Below are positions 24,142 to 35,049 of a stretch of 64,000 nt of DNA, one piece after another (position 1 is the stretch's first letter; each line of letters begins with the position of its first letter). This stretch comes from Plantago elongata (lineage: Eukaryota; Streptophyta; Magnoliopsida; Lamiales; Plantaginaceae): contig JAYMSP010000213.1 in assembly GCA_036897095.1 (NCBI GenBank), forward strand, positions 1 through 64,000, given 5' to 3'. The translations under genes were made by a program, and so were the position numbers. Below the pieces are notes generated by a model. It was not told the DNA's origin. It saw only the letters and a program-made list of their open reading frames with translations, and made no database searches.

Positions 24142-24266
24142 CCTTAAAATGACAATCTTTTATTTTTTATTATAAACGGCTAAAGGGTGACTCGAACCCC
24201 CGACCTATTGGTTGGAAGTGAAGCGTCTTACCAACTGAATTGCGCTTCGTTGTCCTTAAAATGACA
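24142..24266 (-). mobile_element. tRNA-derived SINE with 13-bp target-site duplications
   Basis: A 99-bp body (24155-24253) lies between perfect 13-bp direct repeats CCTTAAAATGACA (24142-24154 and 24254-24266). Read on the minus strand, the body has an RNA polymerase III A box (GCGCAATTCAGTTGG), a B box (GGGTTCGAGTCACC) and an AT-rich 3' tail (TTTATAATAAAAAATAAAAG). That is the build of a short plant SINE or retroposed tRNA-like transcript, mobilised by LINE machinery. The perfect duplications point to a fairly recent insertion. It sits in the intron just upstream of the WRKY start codon, in the same orientation as the gene. Confidence 0.88.
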
Positions 24267-25015
24267 TTTAAAGCAATGAGATACTATGGAACCAACAAAT
24301 ACTACATATCCTGCATTTAATTGTTTTTCATCCGGGAAGAATTAGGGAGTGCAGCTCAATTTTCAAAGCACACAAATGTAATTGGTATTCGAACTGATAT
24401 AAATAAGACGTATCAAGTTGGAAAACGAATAAAGGAAACGGTGTGTGTTGCTAAACACTTCTAACGCACCTTTACCATATCCATCATGGTAACCATATCA
24501 TTAATGTACGAACTACAAGTAAAATGACATTATAATTATCAGAGAGAAAATTCAGCATCCAGACGTAACACAAGTTAGGAGACCCTCATTTTCCATACAA
24601 TTCATTATCAGGGAATTGGGCAAGGCAGTGTTCTGTTGTGTTAACACTGACACTGTACAAAAACATTGTAGATAGGTCGCTTGACATCGATACAAGGACT
24701 ATGGTGCTCAGAATATATAAAAAAAATCAAGTAGAGCTAATTTCATTGCGCATCGACATTCCAACCAATGTTAGCACTTGACTAACTAAATTACTAAACA
24801 CACCTCTAATCCCTAACAAGTACACTAGTTGAATTGAGCTGATACAACCCTGTCTAACAGGTAGATCAAACGAGATAGGTAAAACGAGCACTAACGAATT
24901 TTATAGCTACTAATTCTAGCATGACCATTCAGGTAGTAAATTGTCAGACAACAAGGCTAAAAACGAAAGAACCGATAAAGCAAAACCCTAGAAACAAGAG
25001 AAATAGTAACAAATT

Positions 25016-25590
25016 CAATAACGAACACTCCAGTCCATTCAAATATTAGCAGATTCTCACTTCTCAGTCGTCAGAAACATTAATCTTCACACTAACTGAA
25101 ACTAAGACGCATAACGTCTGCAAAAGGACGAACCTGAAAGGAAAGGTATTACACTTAATTAAACAATGAATGCTCAAGTCCAGTCAAATATTAGCACATT
25201 CTCCCTTCTCAGTCATCAGAACCATTAATCTACAAACTAACTGAAACGAAGCAATTATGTCTGCAAAAAAACGAACCTGAATGGAAGGTGTTACACTTAA
25301 TTAAACAATGAACGCTTCAGTCCAGTCAAATATTAGCACATTCTCAATTCTCATAATTCAGAAACATTAATCTACACACTAACTGAAACTAAGTCTATAA
25401 CGTCTGCAAAAATACGAACGTGAAAGGAAAGTTATTACACTTTATTAAACAATGAACGCTTCACTTCAGTCCAGTCAAATATTAGCACATTCTCCTCAGA
25501 ATTCAGAATTCAGAATTCAAAAACATTAATCTACAGTTTACGTCTGCGAAAACACGAACACAAAAGGAAAGCTTCTACTCAGACAGACCT
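25016..25590. repeat. Tandem array, four ~145-bp units, in the WRKY leader intron
   Basis: Units begin at about 25016, 25164, 25306 and 25450 and share AATGAACGCT, CCAGTCAAATATTAGCACATT, ACATTAATCTACA, ACTAACTGAAAC, GTCTGCAAAAA and TTACACTTAATTAAA. The copies differ by scattered substitutions and small indels, and the fourth is degenerate toward its end. On the minus (WRKY sense) strand each unit holds a pyrimidine-rich stretch followed by a CAG (for example CTTTCCTTTCAG), so several units contain acceptor-like signals. Confidence 0.85.
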
Positions 25591-25911
25591 AAAACTACCG
25601 CCAACATGCGTCAAACGATACAACCTACAGCTACCACACATCATCATCATCACTCACCATTCATCAAACAGAAAAACAGAACCATCCCACCTCTAAAACA
25701 AACGAACACACCATATATCCGCACAAAAACACACCAGATGATAAAAAAGAAACAGAGTGAGAGAGCTTTTAGCCTCGGAGAAATAAAAAACAGAGAATTG
25801 AAACATAAAACCCCAATTAAAGTGGTTTTTACAAATTGAGAAGAACGAATCCAAGTGTAAAAGATGAGGAGAATTCGATTGATCAGAATCGAATTGAGTG
25901 GTTTGTTTACC

Positions 25912-26046
25912 TGACTATGTGTGTGAGAGAATTTCAGATGGTTTTGGCCCAAGACTTTCTTTCGGTCGGAGAAGAAGAAGGTGAAGAAGAAGAAGAAGAA
26001 AAAGGAATGAAGCAAAGGTTTGACTTAGACCAAGTAACAGTGTAAC
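25912..26046 (-). promoter_or_regulatory. Probable 5' leader exon and promoter edge of the WRKY gene
   Basis: On the minus strand a CT/TTC-rich stretch (about 25960-26005), typical of plant leaders, is followed by CACATAGTCAG|GTAAAC, a good donor at 25911. That would give an untranslated first exon and a ~1.8-kb leader intron reaching the acceptor just upstream of 24110. A W-box-like TTGACT lies at about 26020-26025 near the presumed start of transcription, which would permit WRKY autoregulation. Confidence 0.5.
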
Positions 26047-26548
26047 CAAATTAAATGGTAGTAGTATTAAAAAGTATTAACAAGATTTCATAACTTTGCA
26101 AATTTAGTGGACCCCACCACCAATGGTCATTCCAAATATTTCTCGGCCAAGTGTGAAATCTCGGGTTCATAAAATTTTACTGAGAGAATTATTTAGAGTG
26201 TATTATTTGACGTCGTGGTTGTGTTGAATCGTTGTCACACTTTATGCAGTATTATTATGTAGAGCTTAGTGGCTAACATATAATTCTCATTGTTAAAAAC
26301 TATTTAAAGGTAGGAGTTGAGAAAATAGATAGTCCTTATAACGCTGTAAATTTTCCCTACGTACCCTATTAAGATATTGCTACACAATACTCCTTGGAGT
26401 TGATATATACATAGAAAGCAACTCGAGAGAGAGAGTAGTACTCAAGTAAATAAAACCCAAAATAGCAAAATCATCCCTAGGCATCAGGAACGAAGACATC
26501 AACTATAGGCTTTTATTGCCTTTTACTTTTATATTTCTCATGTGTTTT

Positions 26549-26681
26549 GGCGCGCTCTACCACTGAGTTAATAGCCTGTCGTGCGAGCCACCCACTGGGG
26601 GCCCGTTATGCCAAAAGCGAAAGAAATCTCATCCCTCTCTTTCCTTTTTTTCACCCCCATGGCATGGGGACGTAACAAGGG
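26549..26681 (-). other. Plastid DNA insert (NUPT): 16S rRNA-trnI spacer with the start of trnI-GAU
   Basis: Read on the minus strand, the segment contains AAAGGAAAGAGAGGGATGAG, TTTCGCTTTTGGCATAACGG, GGCCCCCAGTGGGTGGCTCG and ACTCAGTGGTAGAGCGCGCC. This is the inverted-repeat spacer between plastid 16S rRNA and trnI-GAU, plus the first ~29 bases of the trnI 5' exon. It stops within the tRNA gene, so no tRNA is made. Most differences from the plastid sequence I remember are C-to-T or G-to-A, as expected for an organelle fragment decaying in the nucleus. It is about 130 bp, so it is an insert and not organelle contamination. Confidence 0.9.
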
Positions 26682-26989
26682 TCTATCTTCCTAAATTGGA
26701 TTGAGAATGGGAAATATTCTAAAAAAAATGCAGGAGATAAAAGAGATGCAGGATCGTTTGTTTGCTTGGCTAGTCAAGCATGGGATAATTCATAGATCTT
26801 TGGGCTTTGGTTATCAAGGAATATAGACTTTACAAATAAAGCCTTTATTGTAATTATGAGTAGCTAAATACTTCCGTAAAGGAGAACCGTCGAAACTCTG
26901 TTGTGCTACTTTTGTATATACCATGATATATTAATGAATTCATTATTCTACGTAATTCATATTACAATTTCTATTCGTCTATCTCTATA

Positions 26990-26992
26990 TAT

Positions 26993-27063
<71 letters not shown>

Positions 27064-27064
27064 T
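26990..27064. repeat. (TTTA)n microsatellite, ~18 units
   Basis: An uninterrupted TTTA tetranucleotide tract of about 75 bp, bordered by TATATA on both sides. An open frame of repeated Leu-Phe-Ile-Tyr across it is an artefact. Confidence 0.95.
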
Positions 27065-27647
27065 ATATATCAGTATAAGGAATTCTTCAAATGAGCATGT
27101 CCAAATAGGTTTATGTCCAACTATTGTGGCAATTTTGTAGATGGGATTGAAATATATTTTCAAGGATAGAGGTATAAGGCTGAGGATCAAGATGTGAAGA
27201 AGATTGAGGTAAAGAATGGGGAAGTCATCGAGAACCCTAACGGGACTTTAAAGTTTCATTATATGATTCAGTTACACATTTTACACTTGTTATTTAAGAG
27301 TATTCGTAGTCAAAGTTGGAGATGGTTGACCCAAAATAATCAAAATGGAAACTTTTTACCAGGACGGGGGAAGTAAGTATAAACTCCATTCCGAGAAATA
27401 ACACTTATTGCGGAGAAATATCATGCCACGGGAATTCGATCACATCACATCATGCTTGTACTTCCAACTCCCTTACTACTCGACTACATTATGGCTCTCG
27501 TTAAAGCATCTATATAAATATCCTTTTTTTTTCTTTTTCTTTTTTTGATACTGTTTGGGCACTCCGGACTAGAGCCAAACCCTAGCCTTGATAGTGGCTC
27601 TGCCTCAGAGCTTTGTATAAGATCAGTTTTTGTTATATTATTTATAT

Positions 27648-27651
<4 letters not shown>

Positions 27652-27684
<33 letters not shown>
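27652..27684. repeat. (TC)n microsatellite, ~16 units
   Basis: A perfect TC dinucleotide run of about 32 bp. Confidence 0.9.
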
Positions 27685-27687
<3 letters not shown>

Positions 27688-28437
27688 AATTTTAGATCTC
27701 GAAAATTTTCATTCTTCTTTTGAAGATCAACATTCAATAGATCTTTCTCTTATGTAATTATAGATCCACATAGATGGTCGATGAAACTGGCTACATATGA
27801 GGAAACGACAGGCGTAATCATTCAGGATCAGTGTTCATCGTTGTGGTCCACAACTTGCTTTATTAGCTTGATGAACCAATATATGTGATTTTTAAATCAA
27901 GGTAAACAATTTTTTTTTTCTATGTGTTATGACTGAATGTGTTTCTGTCTCTCTCCCTCTTTTTTTCCTTGGAATCATGCATTTCAGATCCATAGATCCA
28001 TAGGTCTTCTTATGACCTAATTTCATTTTCTTAATATATATATATTCCAATGCTTCCGCTTACATTTACACAAATCGTTAATAAAAAATCACAACCAAAC
28101 CATAGAGCTTGGCGTCTTAATTAATCAAATTGGTTGTGACGCCGTCTATAACATTTATGAGTTAACCTTTTGTTCTCTTTTCTATTTTGTCACCGGGTTT
28201 TATTTTATCTTTAAAAATAGTGACGTACATTTAGATTCACCAGATTATAATAGTTGTTTCACATTTTCTTATTTCTTATATTTTATATATGAATACTCCC
28301 ACTTTGATGTGTGTAGAACATGCTCATCAAGTATTGTTAATGAGAAAAGTTTATGGGTTTGACGTTATTTCTTTAAATAGGAGGTTTTATTATATACTTA
28401 ACAAAAAATATTAATATTACGGTCTCCTTTTTCTTTA

Positions 28438-28675
28438 TACTCCCTCCGTCCAGAACAAATGCACTTATTGATTTTTTTCGGTCAACATCATCTAACTTTA
28501 ACTCGAATTTATTACTAAATCGTAAATGTAAATTGTTCAATTCAATCATATAATGAAACTTTATGATTGAAATTGAACAATTACATATACGATTTATGAG
28601 TAAATTCAAGTCAAAGTTAAATATTGTTGATAAAAAAAAATCAATAAGAGCATTTGTTTTGGGACGAAGGGAGTA
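28438..28675. mobile_element. Stowaway-like fold-back MITE with long inverted repeats
   Basis: TA target duplications (28438-28439 and 28674-28675) bound an element starting CTCCCTCCGTCCAGAACAAA and ending in the complementary arrangement (reverse complement CTCCCTTCGTCCCAAAACAA). The inverted repeat extends far inward: CTTATTGATTTTTTT near the left end pairs with AAAAAAAATCAATAAG near the right end, and ATCATATAATGAAAC pairs across the centre. The RNA would fold into one long hairpin. About 235 bp, non-coding. Confidence 0.85.
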
Positions 28676-30211
28676 CTTATTTACATTTCATGTGTTTATG
28701 AATGGAAAAGATGCTTGTGATTGTCAATAGTTTCAAATGGTGTAGATTGTAACAATACATTGGTTAGCTAGGTTATCCAATAATGAGTTATATATCGTTG
28801 TTAAAACATTATTGCGATTAAACTCATAAATAGAAGTGGAAAGGGGGTAGTTAGATTTATAGGGTGCAAACACAACTCTTACAATTCTTGACAGCCAATG
28901 TTTTGAGCATGCATATCTATAGAAGTAATAGAACTACATATAATGAATTGCAATATATTAATGTTGTACAACTGAAAATATGGATTACAAGTCCATAATA
29001 TAGTGTCAATTGAAACATTTTAACTTGTCATCAATCATATTTCATATAGGAATTTTAATCACTGGAAATAACATATCCAATTCATAATTTACTAGCTTTT
29101 AAATTTCATTATCCAAACTCTATGAAAGTAGAGTCAAGCATGAAGATTAAAGTAGACAGAGATAAATCTAACGTGCGCTCATGTATGCCTAATTGAACAA
29201 CCCTCATTAGCCCCTTTGCTCCATTACACCATTCAAATTACAACATAACCAATCCACTTCGGAGCTAAATATTCTCCCAAATATATGTCAGCGATTTCCA
29301 TATATGTATATTATCATATTGTACTATTGGTAATTCACTAGTAATAGTATGATCAAATAACGGCCGCGTTGAAATTTCCATGCCATGAGCTTGTTCGATT
29401 GGGTTTAGATATCTACCCCGATCCCTAACGTCCCAATCCAACAAGTTAAGTACATTTGTTAGATTGATAACATGCTATAGGGGCAAGCTACACGTCTTAT
29501 TGATATTATATTTTTGCAACACTAACATATTCTTAAACCATGTTATGGTTTAAAAATACTAATGTATTTGTCGACATTCACGTGCATATTCGAGATATCT
29601 TAATACCATACAAAACTATTTTAGAGGTGAAATTATTAAAAATATCTATTCTAAATTACTTTTAAAAAAAGTGAGTCAAAAGATAGTAATAACAAATGCA
29701 TATATTAGAATTTTCAAATTAAATATATTAAATGTATTTAAATTAGTATAAAAGGTTGATTGGTTTTTTTATCATAAGTGTAGTAACTACTGATAAATGT
29801 TCTCTCTTATTACTGGAAAGAACTTGATAAATAATTTTCTTTGTATTAGATAATCTTATATATAGAAATTTCTTCATAACATTTATATGTATATCGAATA
29901 TTAATAAAAATTTATTATGTCTTAATCATGCTTCTAAGAATAATGTTGACAATTAAAATCTCAAATGAAGGACATATGATTGTTACTTTTATAAATATTA
30001 ATTATGTATATTACCTCTTTTTGCTTAAAATAAAAAAGCATATTTCATAAAGTTCAGTATAAAGTGGTTACTTTTTCATAGAGGATATAAAAATATAATT
30101 CAATATGCCCATTTGATTGTTCATCGAAACTGCCCACATGTTTTAGTAATTGTCCATACCTTAAATTGGTAGAAGGAAAATTGCAATTATATTATAAAAA
30201 TCTCAAACTCC
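28676..30211. other. Intergenic, no gene seen
   Basis: AT-rich sequence up to the promoter of the F-box/LRR gene. No domain-bearing frame, RNA gene or repeat was recognised. Confidence 0.5.
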
Positions 30212-30219
30212 TATATAAA
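30212..30219 (+). promoter_or_regulatory. TATA box (TATATAAA)
   Basis: Located 96 nt upstream of the ATG of the F-box/LRR gene, in a typical plant context. Confidence 0.6.
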
Positions 30220-30307
30220 CTCGTGTATGTTAGTCTCAAAATACTCCCACTTCAATCATTTTTTCTACCATCTAATTTTGGGCTAACACATAACAAAAAA
30301 TACTATA

Positions 30308-31853
30308 ATGTCTAGTTCAATACCTCACAATAAAAGAGTCATAACTCAGGTTCCATCTGAGGTTGTCGAGTACATATTATCTTTCCTACCTGCCAAAGTT
30401 GTTGCTAGTCTATCCATACTCTCCCAAGAATTCAAAGAGTCATGGAAATTTTGTCGCGTCCTTTCATTTGACCGCACAGTTGCTCGACATATACCGAGAG
30501 AAATCTACATAGGAATCGTTGACAGGTTCTTGGAAGAACATATAGACTACGAAGTCAATAGATTCCATGTCTATTTTGATCATGATGGTGATGTTGATAA
30601 AGTGCATGAATGGCTACTGAGGGCTATAGAATTGAGAGTAAGAGAGCTTGTGCTCGATTTTTCTCCTTCAATTTTATCATTCGTGCTTGCCTCTACTTTT
30701 CTAGATTGTTCGAGTATTCAAATTTTAGAGTTAGTAAATTGCCAATTAGATTCGTTATTTCCATCAAAAGAGTTGGGAAATTTGAAGGAACTAACAATTC
30801 GGAAAACTATAATTGACTCTATCAATTTGGAGTTAGTTTTTTCCAATTGTTTGGCATTGAGAATAATGCAACTTCTCTGTTGTGATTCTATTGATTTTCT
30901 CAATGTCCAAGCTGAAAAATTAAAATCCTTCAAGACATTAGTTGTAAAAGATTGTTCTTGCATCCTGGAAATTCGACTATTTGCTCCCACTCTTAATTCT
31001 TTCCATTATCATGGAAACCTTTGTAAGTTTAACTTTCCGGGTACATTTTCGTTATTGGATGATGTGATTCTTTACATGGAATCACCAAGAACATTCCGCA
31101 TGCTTCTGCAATGGCAAGAAATGATTACAACTTTGCACCATGTGAGAGTTTTGACTATCACAAGCACATTTATAGAGGTATATTCAAAAATTTATTATAT
31201 TCATTCTTGTTCCTTTTATAGTTTTAGAAAACTTATCCTCTCTTATTCAATTGATATGTACAGGGGCTAGGTAAAAAATATCAATACTGTAAGTTTGCGA
31301 AAGTGGTCTTTTCTCTCATGAACGTGAAAGAACTCCAACTAGTTATCTTGAGAGAAAGTAACACCACACCTCTTGATATTCTCAAATTCTTGACAAAGTG
31401 CCCAAATGTTGAGAAAGTATTTATTAAGGTAAGTTTAATCATAAACACTCACTTTGCCTTATGAATTTAATTACCTTCTAATTGTCTAACCTGGTTTTAC
31501 TTCATTATTTATTTTTCTTTTAGGTAAAGAAGGATTCTCTTGGAAATAGTCTTTATTGGAATCTACACGGAAGGAGTGAAATGAACCAGTTTTATGCTAT
31601 ATTTACATCCATTAAACAAGTTAAGATAAAGGGTTTCACTATCAACGAGCTACCAATGACACTTGCAAGATCCTTATTGAGTTGTGCAAAGAATTTGAGA
31701 AAATTTGTTCACATAAAGGGAAAATATTATGATCCCCTAAAAGTGCTAACTCCTGACCGACTTAGCTCTCAGATCAGTACAAATGCACAAATTGATATCT
31801 TTGAGTATGGGAGAGACAAGAGTGTCATATTTCCTATGCACCGTGTTAGATAG
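30308..31853 (+). CDS. F-box/LRR protein (FBD-like class), three exons, ~451 aa
   Basis: Exons are 30308-31177, 31264-31428 and 31524-31853; both introns are short, GT-AG and phase 0. Residues ~14-55 form an F-box (VPSEVVEYILSFLPAKVVAS, then LSQEFKESW), the Skp1-binding module of SCF ubiquitin ligases. Leucine-rich repeats follow in exon 1 (RVRELVLDFS, IQILELVNCQLDSL, LGNLKELTIRKTII, LKSFKTLVVKDC). Exon 2 carries VKELQLVILRESNTTPLDIL and KCPNVEKVFIK. Exon 3 ends with an FBD-like region (LPMTLARSLLSCAKNLRKFV). Order and length match the plant F-box/LRR/FBD class that selects substrates for ubiquitination. The F-box is somewhat divergent in that the usual RVLSRRW segment is replaced by SQEFKESW. 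Without splicing the first exon runs to a stop at 31270, giving a shorter product. Substrate unknown. Confidence 0.82.
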
Positions 31854-33300
31854 TTTATAACTTTGTATTTGTGTCTTTTAAGACAAATGCCTATGTACTT
31901 TTCATGTTATTGAACAACTTGAACTTATAAAGTTCGTTTCCAGTTTCTCTATTTTTTGAAAGATCCTTGCTTTTGTACTTATAGTGGGTCTCTCAGATCC
32001 TTTCACCGACATATGTTGTGTCGAGGGGATATTTATCTAATCCAGACGATTGCAACTCCTGCGATATTGTTATTCCATATGTTATAACATGAGGAACCAA
32101 AGCAAAATACTTTATCTTACTTTATCTCGCTAGGTGCATATATATTCAAATTGTCTCATGCTTTATGAGTGAATTACCACCAACGATATTTTAGGGGTAC
32201 TTTTAACTTGGCAACTTACAATTCCACCAAACCAAAAAATGATATGAATGTTCCATTTCATCCCTTAAATTTTTTATAGCACATCATGTTTACCCTTGTA
32301 ATTTCTATCTCTTTATGTCATTTTTAGTTTAACTTCTTCATAATTAATTAAATGAGTAACACAATGATATAAAAGTCACCAATTTTATGTGTATTAGTAC
32401 TCTACAAATAGAACCACTTTTGACTATAAGTAAATGTACCTAAACCAATCTACAAATGTTATTGAACTCTGCATTTTGAAGGTCCCATACACATAGGAAA
32501 TAAGGCATAATGTAAAGTTGATACCAAACGATGTATTTATATTCAAACTGTGTTTGCCAAATACCACAAATGCAGATAAAATGCACAAATGTAACCCATA
32601 TTTTTCAAAGCGGGACAGATGTATCCCATAATATTGAAATTTTAAAATATGAGAAAGGCACAAATGTATCTCAAGCAACATATGGATCTTCAAAATGCTT
32701 ATGATATGTGAGCTTAGCTGGGTCATGATCTATGTTACGACAATAACATATCAATACATGGTCAATAGTAAGCCTACACGGTACCTACAGGCGAGGCGAG
32801 GACTACACTAGGTTTATCCACTTTCGCTTTTGTTGTTTGTCCAAGACATGGAGCATTTGCATAGATGGATGCAAGTTGCAACATAGGAGTATTTTGATTA
32901 TCATCCAAAGTGTGAGCGTCTGCACTCTATTTACGTTTCAACAAAATAGAGCTTTGGGATGCGTTGGTGACAGCATCCAAGATTAAGACAGGGAAGATGT
33001 ACAAGGAGTTACAAGATGAATAAACTGAAGTCGGGTGTAAAAGTTTCAGATTTGATATGATTGATAGGCCTCGAGCACGTTTTATCACTTGGTTAGCGAG
33101 TCATGCTACATGCGATTTCTACTGCAATTATAAAACATAAAAAATTATACTATAATTTATATTTTTTAAAAATCTACAAAACATAACTAATAAAAATATA
33201 TTTCTCATATCTTAAATTTCACCATTCAATTTTATAAATGCATTTTAGTCACCCATTCAAAGGATCTTAGAACATAAAGTACATTCATACATTTTAATCC
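31854..33300. other. Intergenic, no gene seen
   Basis: 3' flank of the F-box/LRR gene, then AT-rich DNA. A minus-strand frame at 32424-32726 is hydrophobic and has no recognisable family. Nothing else is supported. Confidence 0.5.
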
Positions 33301-35032
33301 CACAAATGCATTTCAGAATCAATCAGACCCTTTGCACAAACTTATTCTTCCACCAGGAGAGGAATGTCTGAAATTTACAAAATAACTGGATATCAGTGAA
33401 TGATTTTTCTTGGGTATACTGTTGAGTGAAGCAAACCGGATTTTTATGATGGATTCTTCATATGTATTGCAAAGTAACTGGGATATACTTAAGCTCAGTC
33501 TGATACTACTCTGTAGATGAGTTAAATCTTTAGGAAACTTGCCATTCAAAGGAGAATAAAATGAAATACAGACACAACTGGAACAATCCAATAAATATTC
33601 AGAGTACATCTCAGCTACAGAACATTTGAATAATCAAGAATAAGTGGAATTAATCAGCTGAATTTTACAGCCACAAAGTCTGCTCAGAATAAAATGTTCA
33701 ATATTTACCCGGCATCAGTTATCATCCATTAATCCATAGCCCTTAGCTCACCCAAACTCAGCTAATCAGCATCTGGACTCTCATCTAAATGTTAATTGAG
33801 AATCAAAATAGTTTTCGTTTTGCACCAAAAAAAAACTTGTAGAATTGAATTTTCTCGATTCCAAAATGGAACCAACAGGCAGAACCTGATTCAGGCAAAA
33901 GCATATATACTATTAAAATAGAGCCACTCTTCATTTCAAGAATCTGATCATACGATAATTAACTCAAATCACTTCTTTAAGATACGCAAAGATGTAGCAG
34001 TACAACTGAAACGAAACAAAGTAAAATTTAAGTTCAAACTACAAATGTATGAATCCACATTCTGGACAATTTTGAATTATCTTCAAACAAATCTTAAATC
34101 TAAGATACAGACACACAGGGATTCAATTTGATGCATTCACATTTACACAAAACTACACTACACTTAACCAACTCAACTCAACTCAACTCAACAATGAAAC
34201 AACTAAACAAGCAATGATGCACAAACCATAAGATCAGCTCCAGTTATGCATGTTATGAAATAGTAACTTCATGACAACAAAATCAACTCAACAAAAAATA
34301 CAATAACACTCATGGAGTATATGTAAGCCACAGCGAGGATAGTATCTCTCCAAACACAGAAAAGACACTCGAAAGACGAAGGAGGCTCATAAATATAGCT
34401 TATGATTATGTTAAGTACTGCTCACTATCATCAAGCAGCACTAGACCGTCATTAAGCACAAATCACTCAACAATTTCAACAAAACACCAAAACAATACTA
34501 AGAATTAACAAATCAACAATTTGCAGCAAAACAATTAGATTTAGGAAAGCCTCAGAATTGCAGAATTAACATCAAGGCCTTTAGGGCCATTCAGTCCCGA
34601 AAGATGGTGTTGAATTAAGTGATTTCCTCATAGACAATCCAATCCAATCTACACGAACATTAAAATGATAAAATTTGAATGTTTTTCTCATGGCCAATTC
34701 TAAAGATCATAGCAGAAACCCGCTCCCCAAGAAAATGGAATATGACAACGCTTCAAAACTCTTCGGAGATTTGCATCTCGACAAAGACAACGAAGCTTGC
34801 TCTAGCGACGAAGTGAAATCAACACATTGAGTTATACGAGCACTGTTCAATAGCTCGCCCCAATATTATGCCGATCGTCGCATAGATCTGATGAAATTGA
34901 AAACGAAATCGAATCCTGAAAGGAAGCCCTAATCGAGAGGTGAAGAAGAAGAAGATTGAGGAGTGAAGATAAACCCTAGTTTTGATTTTTTGATTTTGTT
35001 TATGATTTTGAGATTATGAGAGAGTATTTATG
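33300..35032 (-). ncRNA. Candidate transcription unit without a recognisable protein
   Basis: On the minus strand a TATA box (CATAAATA, 35032-35025) is followed by a typical plant leader: AAACTAGGGTTTATC, then TCTTCTTCTTCTTCACC, then GATTAGGGCTTCC. About 300 bp further on the sequence is less AT-rich than its flanks (34600-34930). No frame longer than about 20 codons starts after the leader; only very short ATG-stop frames are present (for example one encoding MRRSA). Possible explanations are a non-coding RNA, a snoRNA or peptide host transcript, or a gene whose coding exons have been lost. A (TCAAC)n tract lies at about 34168-34192. The downstream end given here is arbitrary. Confidence 0.3.
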
Positions 35033-35049
35033 GGGAAGAGAGGTTGGTT

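Larger units (their letters stand above)
26682..28437. other. Intergenic with two microsatellites, no gene seen
   Basis: Between the plastid insert and the MITE at 28438 there are only short frames without domains. The block at about 27530-27900 contains AGAGCCAAACCCTAGCC followed by the TC tract and resembles decayed repeat DNA that I cannot assign. Confidence 0.5.

Noticed and set aside
24170-24253. A genuine tRNA gene on the minus strand
   Set aside because: A and B boxes are present, but the acceptor stem does not pair, the tail is AT-rich, and 13-bp direct repeats flank the unit, which fits a SINE-type retroposon better.
25606-26045. Overlapping open frames rich in Lys/Glu on plus and Phe on minus near the WRKY leader
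   Set aside because: They translate GAA/CTT-rich leader and low-complexity sequence of the WRKY 5' region, not proteins.
26549-26577. A functional trnI-GAU gene
   Set aside because: Only the first ~29 bases of the tRNA are present and the sequence ends inside the D-arm/anticodon region; it is a plastid DNA fragment.
26901-27140. Open frame with repeated Leu-Phe-Ile-Tyr residues
   Set aside because: It is the translation of the (TTTA)n microsatellite.
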